64,000 nucleotides of DNA from Marinobacter pelagius. GTDB lineage: Bacteria > Pseudomonadota > Gammaproteobacteria > Pseudomonadales > Oleiphilaceae. A program made the translations under genes and the position numbers. Where the stretch lies: the NCBI RefSeq assembly GCF_003315345.1, contig NZ_QNRO01000004.1, forward strand, positions 62,001-126,000, written 5' to 3'. Of the stretch, positions 54,157-61,897 are shown piece by piece. Within the stretch, counting starts at the first letter, position 1, and each line of letters starts with the position of its first letter. The notes under the pieces were generated by a model, which saw nothing but the letters and a program-made list of their open reading frames with translations, had not been told where the DNA came from and did not search any database.

Positions 54157-55482
54157 TCAGAAGCTCAGCTTCGCCGAAGCCATCACCTGCTCATATTGCT
54201 CGCTGCCGGTGGTCGCGATTTCCCCGAAGTCCCAATAGGCATACTCGAGGCCCAGAGTCAGGTTCTTATGAGCGGACCACAACAGGTTGGCGTGGACCGA
54301 AGTGGAGCTATCGAAATAGCTGAGGGTGCCTTTCGGAGAGAACTCCAGGTCATCCACGATCTCGGTGTGGGAAAGTACCAGGGAAGAGCGCCAGGCTGGC
54401 GACCAGAAATGGCGGTAAGCCGCCGTGGCGCCGTAGGTTTTCAGGGGTTCGACTTCTCCGGCGGCCAGTGCGCCGAGGTCTACGTCGGGATAGGTCAGAA
54501 GCCCCATATAACGGCCCAGCGCTCCATAGCTGTACTGCAGACGGAGGTCATCCCGACCAATGGTGGGAATGCGTGCGCTCAGTGATACAGCGCCGGCCAC
54601 TTTGGTCTCGTCGGCGGCGTCGTCCTCGATGTTGCGCAGGACACCCGCAACGGAATAGAAGCCATAGTTTCCACGGATCTGGTAACGGGCGGTAAGGTCC
54701 GGGTAGGACTGGTCATCATAGGAGTTGCCGTAGTAACCATCTTCAGGGTTCTCCAGCGCCATCATCAACTTGCCCCCTGGTGCCGCCATGTTGTAACGAA
54801 GCATGGGTTGGGTCACATAGATGAACGCGGCCTGTTTGCCCTGGTTCAGGATTTCCGGCATCGCCGCCAGATCCGTAAAGGTGGTGTAGGTCTGGCCGAA
54901 ATCCCAGCCATTCCATGACGCGTAGGCCTGGCGCAGGCGTGGCGAATAGCTGTTGGAGACGATTTCGTTGCCGGTTTCACTGAAACCGTCGTTCAGGTCC
55001 TGGTTGAAGTCCATCTCGATGTAGGTGGTGAGATTATGGCCAACGACATCCTCGGTTTTGGTGCCGATACTGATCCGGGATTCCCGGGCACTGAAGCCGG
55101 TCTTCCAGTCACTGCTGCCGTTCGCGGCCGCTTTGGCAAAGGTCCGCGGCAGGCCGATCGAGTAACTGTTGAGGGAGCCATTGCCACCGGAACCGAAGAT
55201 GGCATCCGCCTTGATGAAACCGCCGAAGGAAATTGTGGTGTCGCCAATCTTGATGCCATCACCATCTCGCAGCAGGTAGGTGTTGTCCTCCTGCAACTCG
55301 GGCGCCGTTGATACCGCGCCGGCGAGCTTTTCTTCAAGTTGCTGCACCCGGACTCGCAGCTCCTGCAACTCGCTGTTGTCCTGGGCGGTTGCGGTCGCTG
55401 CGGCCATCAGCATCAGGGGGGCACCGGCCAGGGCGACGGCGCGGGCAAGTGGACGGGTGTTGAAGGGTGTTGTTGTTGTCAT
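54157..55482 (-). CDS. DcaP-like outer-membrane porin
   Basis: 441 residues from the ATG at 55482 with GAGG upstream; a longer frame to 55659 lies in the AT-rich promoter and was rejected. After a signal peptide (ending ATATAQ) comes a short coiled coil (ELQELRVRVQQLEEKLAG), then ISFGGFIKADAIFGSGG, the usual beginning of the DcaP barrel. The barrel ends VMASAKLSF. DcaP-type trimeric porins take up dicarboxylates and similar small acids. It diverges from the paired acyl-CoA dehydrogenase genes. Confidence 0.82.
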   Translation of the reverse strand: MTTTTPFNTRPLARAVALAGAPLMLMAAATATAQDNSELQELRVRVQQLEEKLAGAVSTAPELQEDNTYLLRDGDGIKIGDTTISFGGFIKADAIFGSGGNGSLNSYSIGLPRTFAKAAANGSSDWKTGFSARESRISIGTKTEDVVGHNLTTYIEMDFNQDLNDGFSETGNEIVSNSYSPRLRQAYASWNGWDFGQTYTTFTDLAAMPEILNQGKQAAFIYVTQPMLRYNMAAPGGKLMMALENPEDGYYGNSYDDQSYPDLTARYQIRGNYGFYSVAGVLRNIEDDAADETKVAGAVSLSARIPTIGRDDLRLQYSYGALGRYMGLLTYPDVDLGALAAGEVEPLKTYGATAAYRHFWSPAWRSSLVLSHTEIVDDLEFSPKGTLSYFDSSTSVHANLLWSAHKNLTLGLEYAYWDFGEIATTGSEQYEQVMASAKLSF

Positions 55483-55807
55483 CTCTTGACCTCGTATCGG
55501 AATCGGTTGATGTCGTTGTTGTTGGTCTTTCCGGTGCCGGCCTATACCAGAAGAATTCAAATCTGATTTCGCAGAGCGATATTTATATGATTTATTATTC
55601 CGCTGAGCAGTACCAGCTTCCGAGTGAGACAATATAGACAAGCATCTCTGCATCAACAAGGAGCGAAACTAATTTTTATGAAATTGATCGTCCGCTAGGT
55701 GTTTTCGTATTTCACTTATCATTGACACAGCCCCGGAAATTGCAGGATCATTGAGTAATTCTGCTATGCGGTATATATTTTCGCTGTAATGCAAAAGAGG
55801 CTATCCC
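55483..55807. other. Divergent promoter region between porin and acyl-CoA dehydrogenases
   Basis: 325 bases, AT-rich, without a gene. A promoter for the plus-strand genes is seen at 55751-55779 (listed separately). The porin promoter should lie in 55500-55620. No regulator gene is adjacent. Confidence 0.45.
55751..55779 (+). promoter_or_regulatory. Candidate promoter of the acyl-CoA dehydrogenase operon
   Basis: TTGAGT (55751-55756) and TATATT (55774-55779) are 17 bases apart, and the ATG follows 29 bases after the -10. Confidence 0.45.
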
Positions 55808-57004
55808 ATGAACATGAACTACACGGCCGAGGAACTGGCCTTCCGTGACGAAGTGCGCGCGTTCCTGGATGAGAAGTTACCGGCGGATATCGCCGCCAAG
55901 GTGAAAGGTTTCCGGCGGCTGTCCAAAGAGGACCATCAGCGCTGGCAGAAAATCCTGAGCGAACAGGGCTGGTACGCCACTCACTGGCCGGAACAATACG
56001 GCGGTGTGAAATGGACTCCGGTTCAGAAGCACATCTGGGATGAAGAATCCTGCCGGTACGGGGTACCTCGCTCCATTCCCTTCGGCGTCAACATGGTCGC
56101 GCCGGTGATCATCAAGTTCGGCACCGAAGAGCAGAAACAGACGTACCTGCCACGCATCCTGAGTGGCGAAGACTGGTGGTGTCAGGGTTACTCCGAGCCG
56201 GGTGCCGGCTCCGATCTGGCGTCCCTTAAAACCCGAGCCGTGCGCGATGGCGACCATTACATCGTCAATGGCCAGAAAACCTGGACCACACTGGGCCAGC
56301 ACGCCAACATGATTTTCTGCCTGGTGCGCACCAACACCGAGGTGAAAGCCCAGGAAGGCATTTCCTTCCTGCTGATCGACATGAATACACCGGGCATCAC
56401 CGTGCGGCCGATCATCACCCTGGACGGCGAGCACGAGGTCAATGAGGTGTTCTTCGAGGACGTGAAAGTGCCGGTGGAAAACCTGGTGGGCGAGGAGGAC
56501 AAGGGCTGGACCTATGCCAAGTTCCTGCTGACCTATGAGCGGACCGGCCTGGCCGGGATCGGGCTGTCCAAAGCCGCCCTGCAGCACCTGAAGGAGCTGG
56601 CATCCCGCCGTCTGAAGAACGGCAAGCCACTGATCGAAGATACCGCCTTCAGCCAGCGTATTGCCCAGGTGGAAATTGACCTGATGGCGGCGGCGATCAG
56701 TAACCTTCGCATCATTGCCTCCGTCGAAGGTGGCGGTGTTCCGGGAGCGGAGAGCTCCATGCTCAAGGTGCGTGGCACCGAAATTCGCCAGTCCATCAAC
56801 GACCTGGCCCGCCGCGCAATCGGCCCCTACGCGATTCCTTTCGTGGAGGAGGAACTGGATCTGGACTACGACGGCGACTACCTCTCAGACGAGAACGCCG
56901 CACCGCTGGCCGCCCAGTACTTCAATAACCGCAAGCTGTCGATTTTCGGCGGATCAAACGAGATCCAGAAGAACATCGTGTCGAAAATGATTCTCGGGCT
57001 TTAA
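55808..57004 (+). CDS. Acyl-CoA dehydrogenase, subunit of a likely heteromeric pair
   Basis: 398 residues. Domains run as usual: N-terminal helices, the flavin-binding middle with WWCQGYSEPGAGSDLASLKTRA and NGQKTWTTLGQHANMIF, and a C-terminal helical domain ending IFGGSNEIQKNIVSKMILG. The YEGT Glu that serves as base in MCAD-type enzymes is replaced by GGSNE. Together with the gene 10 bases downstream it resembles the paired (alpha2beta2) dehydrogenases used for dicarboxylyl, branched or steroid side-chain CoA esters. Substrate unknown. Confidence 0.88.
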   Translation: MNMNYTAEELAFRDEVRAFLDEKLPADIAAKVKGFRRLSKEDHQRWQKILSEQGWYATHWPEQYGGVKWTPVQKHIWDEESCRYGVPRSIPFGVNMVAPVIIKFGTEEQKQTYLPRILSGEDWWCQGYSEPGAGSDLASLKTRAVRDGDHYIVNGQKTWTTLGQHANMIFCLVRTNTEVKAQEGISFLLIDMNTPGITVRPIITLDGEHEVNEVFFEDVKVPVENLVGEEDKGWTYAKFLLTYERTGLAGIGLSKAALQHLKELASRRLKNGKPLIEDTAFSQRIAQVEIDLMAAAISNLRIIASVEGGGVPGAESSMLKVRGTEIRQSINDLARRAIGPYAIPFVEEELDLDYDGDYLSDENAAPLAAQYFNNRKLSIFGGSNEIQKNIVSKMILGL

Positions 57005-57014
57005 GGAGGCGACC

Positions 57015-58157
57015 ATGGATTTCCGACTCAACGAAGAGCAGCAGATGCTGCAGGACACCGTGGCCCGCCTGGTACGCGGTGAGTACAGTTTTGAAAAACG
57101 CCTGGAGTACAGCGAATCCGAGCTGGGCTTCAGTGAGGATTTCTGGAAACAGCTTGGTGAGCTGGGCCTCACCGCCGTGCCCTTCCCCGAGGAGCTGGGC
57201 GGCTTTGGCGGCAGCGGCGTGGAAGTGCAGAGTGTGATGACCGAACTCGGTCGTGGCCTGTGTATCGAACCCTACCTGCAATCGGTCGTCCTGGGCGGCG
57301 GGCTGATCGCCCAGGCCGGTAATGACCAGCATAAAGAGCAGTGGCTCGGCGGCATTGCCAGCGGTGAAACCCGGGCGGCTGTGGGTTTGCAGGAGCCCCA
57401 GAGCTTCTACGATCTGAACGATGTGGAAACCCGCGCCGAAAAATCCGGTGACAACTATGTCCTGAACGGCCGCAAGGCCGTGGTTATCGGCGGTCACTGC
57501 GCTGATGTACTGGTGGTCTCGGCCCGCACATCCGGTGACAGCCGGGATGCCGACGGCATCAGCCTGTTCCTCGTACCCGCCGATGCCGAAGGGCTCGAGC
57601 GTCGCACCTACCCGACCATCGATGGTGCCAAGGGCTGCGACCTGTTCCTGAACAACGTCACCGTTGGCGCGGATGCACTGCTGGGCGAGGAAGGCCAGGG
57701 GGCCGGAGTTATCGAGTACCAGGCCGGTCGCGCGATCGCTGCCCTGTGCGGCGAAGCTGTAGGCGTGATGGAAGTGGCCTGTGATCTGACCCTGGAGTAC
57801 CTGAAGCAGCGCAAGCAGTTCGGTGTGCCCATTGGCCGGTTCCAGGTTCTGCAGCACCGCATGGTGGACATGATGTCGGAACTGGAGCAGGCCCGTTCCA
57901 TGGCCATCCTGGCGGCCAGCGTGGCCGATGAACCTCAGAGCGACGAGCGGCGCCGGATTCTGGCCGCAGCCAAGAACGTGATCGGCCGCAGTGGCCAGTT
58001 CATTTCCGAGCAGGGCATCCAGTCCCACGGTGGTATCGGCATGACCTGGGAATACAACTTCGCCCATTACGCCAAACGCCTGATCATGATCAACCACCAG
58101 CTCGGCGATGACGATTTCCATCTGGAGCGTTACGCCACCCTGTTACAGGCCAGCTAA
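57015..58157 (+). CDS. Acyl-CoA dehydrogenase, second member of the pair
   Basis: 380 residues with GGAGG before the ATG. The middle domain shows AAVGLQEPQSFYDLNDVETRAEKS and NGRKAVVIGGHCADVLVVSA, where the usual TEP.GS flavin-binding motif is altered to LQEPQS. The C-terminal part has QRKQFGVPIGRFQVLQHRMVDM and QSHGGIGMTWEYNFAHYAKRL. The changed flavin loop suggests that this subunit depends on its partner. It is followed by a terminator. Confidence 0.88.
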   Translation: MDFRLNEEQQMLQDTVARLVRGEYSFEKRLEYSESELGFSEDFWKQLGELGLTAVPFPEELGGFGGSGVEVQSVMTELGRGLCIEPYLQSVVLGGGLIAQAGNDQHKEQWLGGIASGETRAAVGLQEPQSFYDLNDVETRAEKSGDNYVLNGRKAVVIGGHCADVLVVSARTSGDSRDADGISLFLVPADAEGLERRTYPTIDGAKGCDLFLNNVTVGADALLGEEGQGAGVIEYQAGRAIAALCGEAVGVMEVACDLTLEYLKQRKQFGVPIGRFQVLQHRMVDMMSELEQARSMAILAASVADEPQSDERRRILAAAKNVIGRSGQFISEQGIQSHGGIGMTWEYNFAHYAKRLIMINHQLGDDDFHLERYATLLQAS

Positions 58158-58179
58158 CCCCCTTCTTAAGTGAGCCTGG

Positions 58180-58205
58180 GGCCTCTTGCCAGTCAGAGGC
58201 CTTTT
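58180..58205 (+). terminator. Terminator after the second acyl-CoA dehydrogenase
   Basis: GGCCTC and GAGGCC form a 6-bp stem with a 10-base loop, followed by TTTT at 58202-58205. It is short, so partial read-through into the aldolase gene is possible. Confidence 0.6.
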
Positions 58206-58288
58206 CGGGGGTGGCCCAACAGCCATCCCCTTTTTTGTTTCCGGGCAGCGGCCGGCGTGTCTGCTGTCCTCTTGCAGAGGTGATAACC

Positions 58289-59050
58289 ATGACAACAGAC
58301 ACCGCACCCCAGGACCCCGCAGACCTGAAAAAAGCCGAATGGAAGGTGAGAACCGAACTGGCGGCCGCCTACCGGCTGGTTGCCCTGTTTGGCTGGGATG
58401 ACCTGGTCTTTACCCACCTGTCGGCTAGGGTACCCGGCCCGGAACACCACTTCCTGATCAACCCCTACGGCCTGCTATTCCATGAAATCACTGCCTCCTC
58501 ACTGGTGAAAGTCGATCAGAATGGCGAGGTGGTGGAGTCCGGCAGTATCAGCCGAGTCAATCCGGCCGGGTTCACCATTCACAGCGCCGTCCATATGGGG
58601 CGGGAGGATGCGGGGGCCGTCATGCACCTGCACGCCGCCGATGGCGTCGCCGTCTCGGCCCACCGGGACGGACTGCTGCCGTTGAGCCAGACCGCCATGC
58701 TGTGCCTGGAGCACCTGAGCTATCACGAATACGAGGGCGTTGCCCTGAACCTGGATGAACGGGAGCGCCTGATCCGGGACCTGGGCGACAAATCGATGAT
58801 GCTCCTGCGCAACCACGGCGTACTGACCGCCGGCAAGGATGTGCCCGAGACCTTCACCTACCTGTATTTCCTGATGAAGGCCTGCGAGATCCAGGTCAAG
58901 GCCCAAAGCTGCGGCCCGGTCCATATGCCCTCGGACCAGGCAATCCGGACGACCGCAGATCAGTCCCAGTCCCTGGGTATGGCTGCCAAGCTGACCTGGC
59001 CGGCTCTGGTGCGCCTGCTGGACAGCAAGAATCCCGGCTACGGCGTGTGA
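58289..59050 (+). CDS. Class II aldolase/adducin family protein
   Basis: 253 residues from the ATG at 58289 with AGAGGTG upstream; the in-frame extension to 58211 overlaps the end of the terminator region. The zinc-binding site is visible as the His pair in AVMHLHAADGVAVSA and a later His in LLRNHGVLTAG, with the family start FGWDDLVFTHLSARVPG. Members cleave or epimerise hydroxy-keto compounds; many adducin-like members have no known activity. It is followed after 32 bases by the MaoC gene. Confidence 0.88.
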   Translation: MTTDTAPQDPADLKKAEWKVRTELAAAYRLVALFGWDDLVFTHLSARVPGPEHHFLINPYGLLFHEITASSLVKVDQNGEVVESGSISRVNPAGFTIHSAVHMGREDAGAVMHLHAADGVAVSAHRDGLLPLSQTAMLCLEHLSYHEYEGVALNLDERERLIRDLGDKSMMLLRNHGVLTAGKDVPETFTYLYFLMKACEIQVKAQSCGPVHMPSDQAIRTTADQSQSLGMAAKLTWPALVRLLDSKNPGYGV

Positions 59051-59082
59051 TTCCTTCGCCAACCGACTGTCAGGAGAATCCC

Positions 59083-59553
59083 ATGGTTTCAATCGCGATC
59101 AACGACCTGGAGAACTACAAGGGTGTGGTCATCGGCCATAGCCCCTGGACCACCATCAGCCAGGACATGATCAACGCGTTTGCTGATGCCACCGGCGATC
59201 ACCAGTGGATCCACGTGGATGTCGAGCGGGCGAAGCGTGAGTCACCCTGGAAAAGCCCGGTGGCTCACGGCTACCTCACCGCCTCCCTGATCCCCATGCT
59301 CAACAGTCAGGCGCTGAAGGTCACCGGCACTGCCGCCACGATCAACTATGGCCTGGACAAGCTGCGCTTCCCGGCGGCGGTAAAGGCGGGAGCGGAAATC
59401 CGCAGCAAGGTGGAGCTGAAGGACCTGACGCGGGTTGACGACAGACGAGTGCTGGCGACCTACCGCACCACCATCGAAATCCGCGGCGAGGGCAAGCCCG
59501 CCTGCGTGGCGGATAACCTGGCTATGTACGTCCTGGAACCCCGGAAACAGTAA
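59083..59553 (+). CDS. MaoC-like (R)-specific enoyl-CoA hydratase
   Basis: 156 residues from the ATG at 59083 with GGAGAA upstream. It is a single hot-dog domain with the hydratase signature: FADATGDHQWIHVD with catalytic Asp and His, and SPVAHGYLTASLIPML. It hydrates a trans-2-enoyl-CoA, probably the product of the paired dehydrogenases upstream. The short length fits the single-domain MaoC type. Confidence 0.9.
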   Translation: MVSIAINDLENYKGVVIGHSPWTTISQDMINAFADATGDHQWIHVDVERAKRESPWKSPVAHGYLTASLIPMLNSQALKVTGTAATINYGLDKLRFPAAVKAGAEIRSKVELKDLTRVDDRRVLATYRTTIEIRGEGKPACVADNLAMYVLEPRKQ

Positions 59554-59621
59554 AAGGAACAGCTAATCCGGGGTCACAGTTCCCCGGGGCCAGAAATTCG
59601 GACCAAGCCTGATGTAAAAAC

Positions 59622-59651
59622 GGGGTCAGAAGAAAGCGTTCTTCTGACCCC
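59622..59651. repeat. Ninth copy of the 30-bp palindromic repeat
   Basis: GAAGAA-type copy between the convergent MaoC and YdcH-like genes, about 30 kb away from the other eight. It matches the copies at 29617 and 29729 except for the centre. Confidence 0.92.
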
Positions 59652-59680
59652 ATGTCTGGACCAATCAAGCGCCGTTAGAT

Positions 59681-59938
59681 TCAGCTGGCCAAAGAGGCCT
59701 CGTACTCCCGAATCATTGAGTACAGCTCGTCTTTCAGATGCAGGCGCTGCTTCTTCTTGTCCTCCAGGTATTCATCGGAGGTGTTCTCAGAACCGCTCTC
59801 GATGCGATGAATCTCATGATCCAGTTCGTGATACTCATCGAACAGCTTCGCGAAATGCGTGCTGCCGGTTTTCAGCATGTGGATCGCGTCGCGGGACTCA
59901 GGCAGCTCGTGGATCAGATCGTGTTTTTCAAGGGACAT
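59681..59938 (-). CDS. YdcH/DUF465 family small protein
   Basis: 85 residues from the ATG at 59938, preceded by AGGAG; the long upstream open frame overlaps the ligase gene and was rejected. It is helical and highly charged, with the family pattern of a His-rich first helix (FAKLFDEYHELDHEIHRIE) and a second helix, LEDKKKQRLHLKDELYSMI. Such proteins form short hairpin-like coiled coils; their role is not established. Confidence 0.85.
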   Translation of the reverse strand: MSLEKHDLIHELPESRDAIHMLKTGSTHFAKLFDEYHELDHEIHRIESGSENTSDEYLEDKKKQRLHLKDELYSMIREYEASLAS

Positions 59939-60020
59939 GGTTGGCTCCTGCCAGGGTGAAAGAGGTTCTTTTATCCAGTCTATGAAACCATGGTCAGTGC
60001 CATCTTGATGCCGGTCAACA

Positions 60021-60875
60021 TCACTGTGGCGAAGCCGCTTCCGGCTCATCCCGCCGAACCCGCAGAAAGCTGGCAAAGCGGGGCAAGCCGGTTGCTGTGT
60101 AGCCGTGGTGTTTGAAGGTGATCTGCTGCCCCGGTTGCGGCGGGTTGGCCCGCTCCTCGTCCGAAAATCCGGAACCGATACGGAACCTGCGACCATCCGG
60201 CAATTCCACCAGCAGCGATCCCAGCAACCCCTCGTATTTGCCCTGCCCTTCGATGTGCTCCACGACCACCGCCTCGGCATCCTGGAAAGTTTTCACTTTC
60301 AGCAGGTCATCCGACCGCCCTGCGAGATAGAGGCAAGCCTTGCGTTTGAGCATCAGCCCTTCGCCGCCGGCCGCCACGACTCGGTTCAACTCCACGACCA
60401 GGGCCTCGTGACTGGAAATCGGCGTCTGCTCCACCAGCCTGAGATAATCTGACTCAGAGGCCCGGACCAGTCGCTCCAGTTTTTCGTAGCGCTCAAAGAA
60501 AGGAGTATCTGTCACAGGGATATCAAACACATGGAAGGCTATCTTTCGCCAGTTCGCCTCGTCCGGCCTGGCGGTGCGCACAATGCCCGAGAGCTCGGCA
60601 AACCGTCCCCGCCCCAGCCACAACTCACCGTCGAGCGGATGCGTCGGAAAATCCCCGGTGAACCAACGCGGGGCTTTATACACGTGCCCTCCCCGGGACC
60701 ACAACTTTTCCCCATCCCAATAGGCCCGAACACCATCAAGCTTTTCACTGACCCAGTAGTCGGCGAGATTTACGCCCTTCTGGTAGACATTCGCCAGTGG
60801 CAGGGGGCGAGGTTCCGGATAGGCGTGATCGGCAACAAACACCAGAAGCAGTAACAGGGCCGCGATGCACCTCAC
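60021..60875 (-). CDS. ATP-dependent DNA ligase with periplasmic signal (LigE type)
   Basis: 284 residues from a GTG at 60875 with GGAG upstream. An N-terminal hydrophobic signal (MRCIAALLLLLVFVADHAYP in the initiator form) is cleaved or serves as a leader. The adenylation motif is SEK45LDGVRAYWDG, followed by HPLDGELW (motif III), FHVFDIP, GGEGLMLKR (motif IV) and LLKVKTF (motif V), and a small OB domain ends the protein. This minimal ligase form is known to be exported in several proteobacteria. The GTG overlaps the stop of the upstream membrane protein gene by 4 bases (GTGA), so it is part of the type VI-like operon. Confidence 0.88.
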   Translation of the reverse strand: MRCIAALLLLLVFVADHAYPEPRPLPLANVYQKGVNLADYWVSEKLDGVRAYWDGEKLWSRGGHVYKAPRWFTGDFPTHPLDGELWLGRGRFAELSGIVRTARPDEANWRKIAFHVFDIPVTDTPFFERYEKLERLVRASESDYLRLVEQTPISSHEALVVELNRVVAAGGEGLMLKRKACLYLAGRSDDLLKVKTFQDAEAVVVEHIEGQGKYEGLLGSLLVELPDGRRFRIGSGFSDEERANPPQPGQQITFKHHGYTATGLPRFASFLRVRRDEPEAASPQ

Positions 60876-61897
60876 ACCATGGCTCCGGCGTTCAGATTCG
60901 GAACACTGTCCTGCATCCGGTCCCGCAACTGATTCCACGGAAACTCCCGGATGGCATTGAGATGGGCGGGATACCCTTCCTTCTCCCACCACTCAAGGTC
61001 CAGCGTGGCCCAGTAGTCTGCCGGGCGGCCACGATTGCCGGCGGCGTCGTGCTCTGCAGTGGTGGGATCCAGGTGCCGATAGGGTTCCAGAGCCGGAATA
61101 TCAGGCAGCGGCTGGCTCACATCCATATAACGTTGCAGCTCGTCCCAGTGGGCATAGAGTTCATGCTTGAGGGTGGAGTGCACAGACGCCACTGCGGTCT
61201 GCCACCCGGTGTACCTGTGTCGCAACTGGAGCTTGCAGCTGGTGGGGCCTTTGGGGTTCACATGAAAGGAAATGTAGGGATCAAACTCGATAAACGGCGC
61301 CTCGAAAGTTTCCTCGCGCCAGGTACGGAATTTCACCATCCCGGTCGGGCGAAAGAAACCGCAGCCCAGGTCCTTGACGATAAAGTCGGGGTGGCGTTCG
61401 AGGAACCAGATGAAGGGATAGCGAAAGAAGAGGTGTAGACACACAATGGCTATTATCGGAGACGTGGCGTGGATGAACGCAGCCACAATGCCGGCCTGAA
61501 TCGCCGCAGCTAAAAAAGTGACAATGGCACAGAACATCCAGAACCCGAACATGTAGTAATCAGCGAAACCGCCAGCGAACATCAATAAAAGCTGCCACCG
61601 GGTTTTGATGAAGTCCGTTGGCATGGCTTGATGCGTCCACTTTGGGCCTGCCAGGCGCGTTGCTCCGTTACCCTTTGCTCTTTTCTGGTAAATCCCGACT
61701 GAGCTGGGCTTGAGATTAATATCCAGTCCAGCGTAATGCCCCCAAGGCAGACGCTCTATGAAATCTCCGCCCTCCAATGCCTTGGCAAAACCGCCAGGAT
61801 CTTCAAGTGGCTGTTGTAACGGGATGGCATCGGCTCGGAAGGCATTATCGTTATACTCATCCACTCGCTCCGCCAAACTACTTTTGCCACTCGACAT
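60872..61897 (-). CDS. DUF6708-like membrane protein, type VI secretion associated (probable accessory or immunity)
   Basis: 341 residues. A 110-residue N-terminal region precedes two membrane helices at about 115-155 (MFGFWMFCAIVTFLAAAIQAG and IIAIVCLHLFF). The cytoplasmic C-terminal half has CGFFRPTGMVKFRTWREETFEAPFIEFDPYISF, then WDELQRYMDVSQPLPDIPALEPYRHLDPTT. These segments remind me of DUF6708 proteins found beside type VI effectors of the BTH_I2691/VasX kind; I cannot verify this. It overlaps the effector-like gene by 20 bases and the ligase by 4. Confidence 0.5.
   Translation of the reverse strand: MSSGKSSLAERVDEYNDNAFRADAIPLQQPLEDPGGFAKALEGGDFIERLPWGHYAGLDINLKPSSVGIYQKRAKGNGATRLAGPKWTHQAMPTDFIKTRWQLLLMFAGGFADYYMFGFWMFCAIVTFLAAAIQAGIVAAFIHATSPIIAIVCLHLFFRYPFIWFLERHPDFIVKDLGCGFFRPTGMVKFRTWREETFEAPFIEFDPYISFHVNPKGPTSCKLQLRHRYTGWQTAVASVHSTLKHELYAHWDELQRYMDVSQPLPDIPALEPYRHLDPTTAEHDAAGNRGRPADYWATLDLEWWEKEGYPAHLNAIREFPWNQLRDRMQDSVPNLNAGAMV

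Noticed and set aside
59681..60280. A 199-residue version of the YdcH-like protein
   Set aside because: The extra N-terminal part overlaps the ligase gene and has no homology signal; a strong AGGAG site precedes the internal ATG at 59938.
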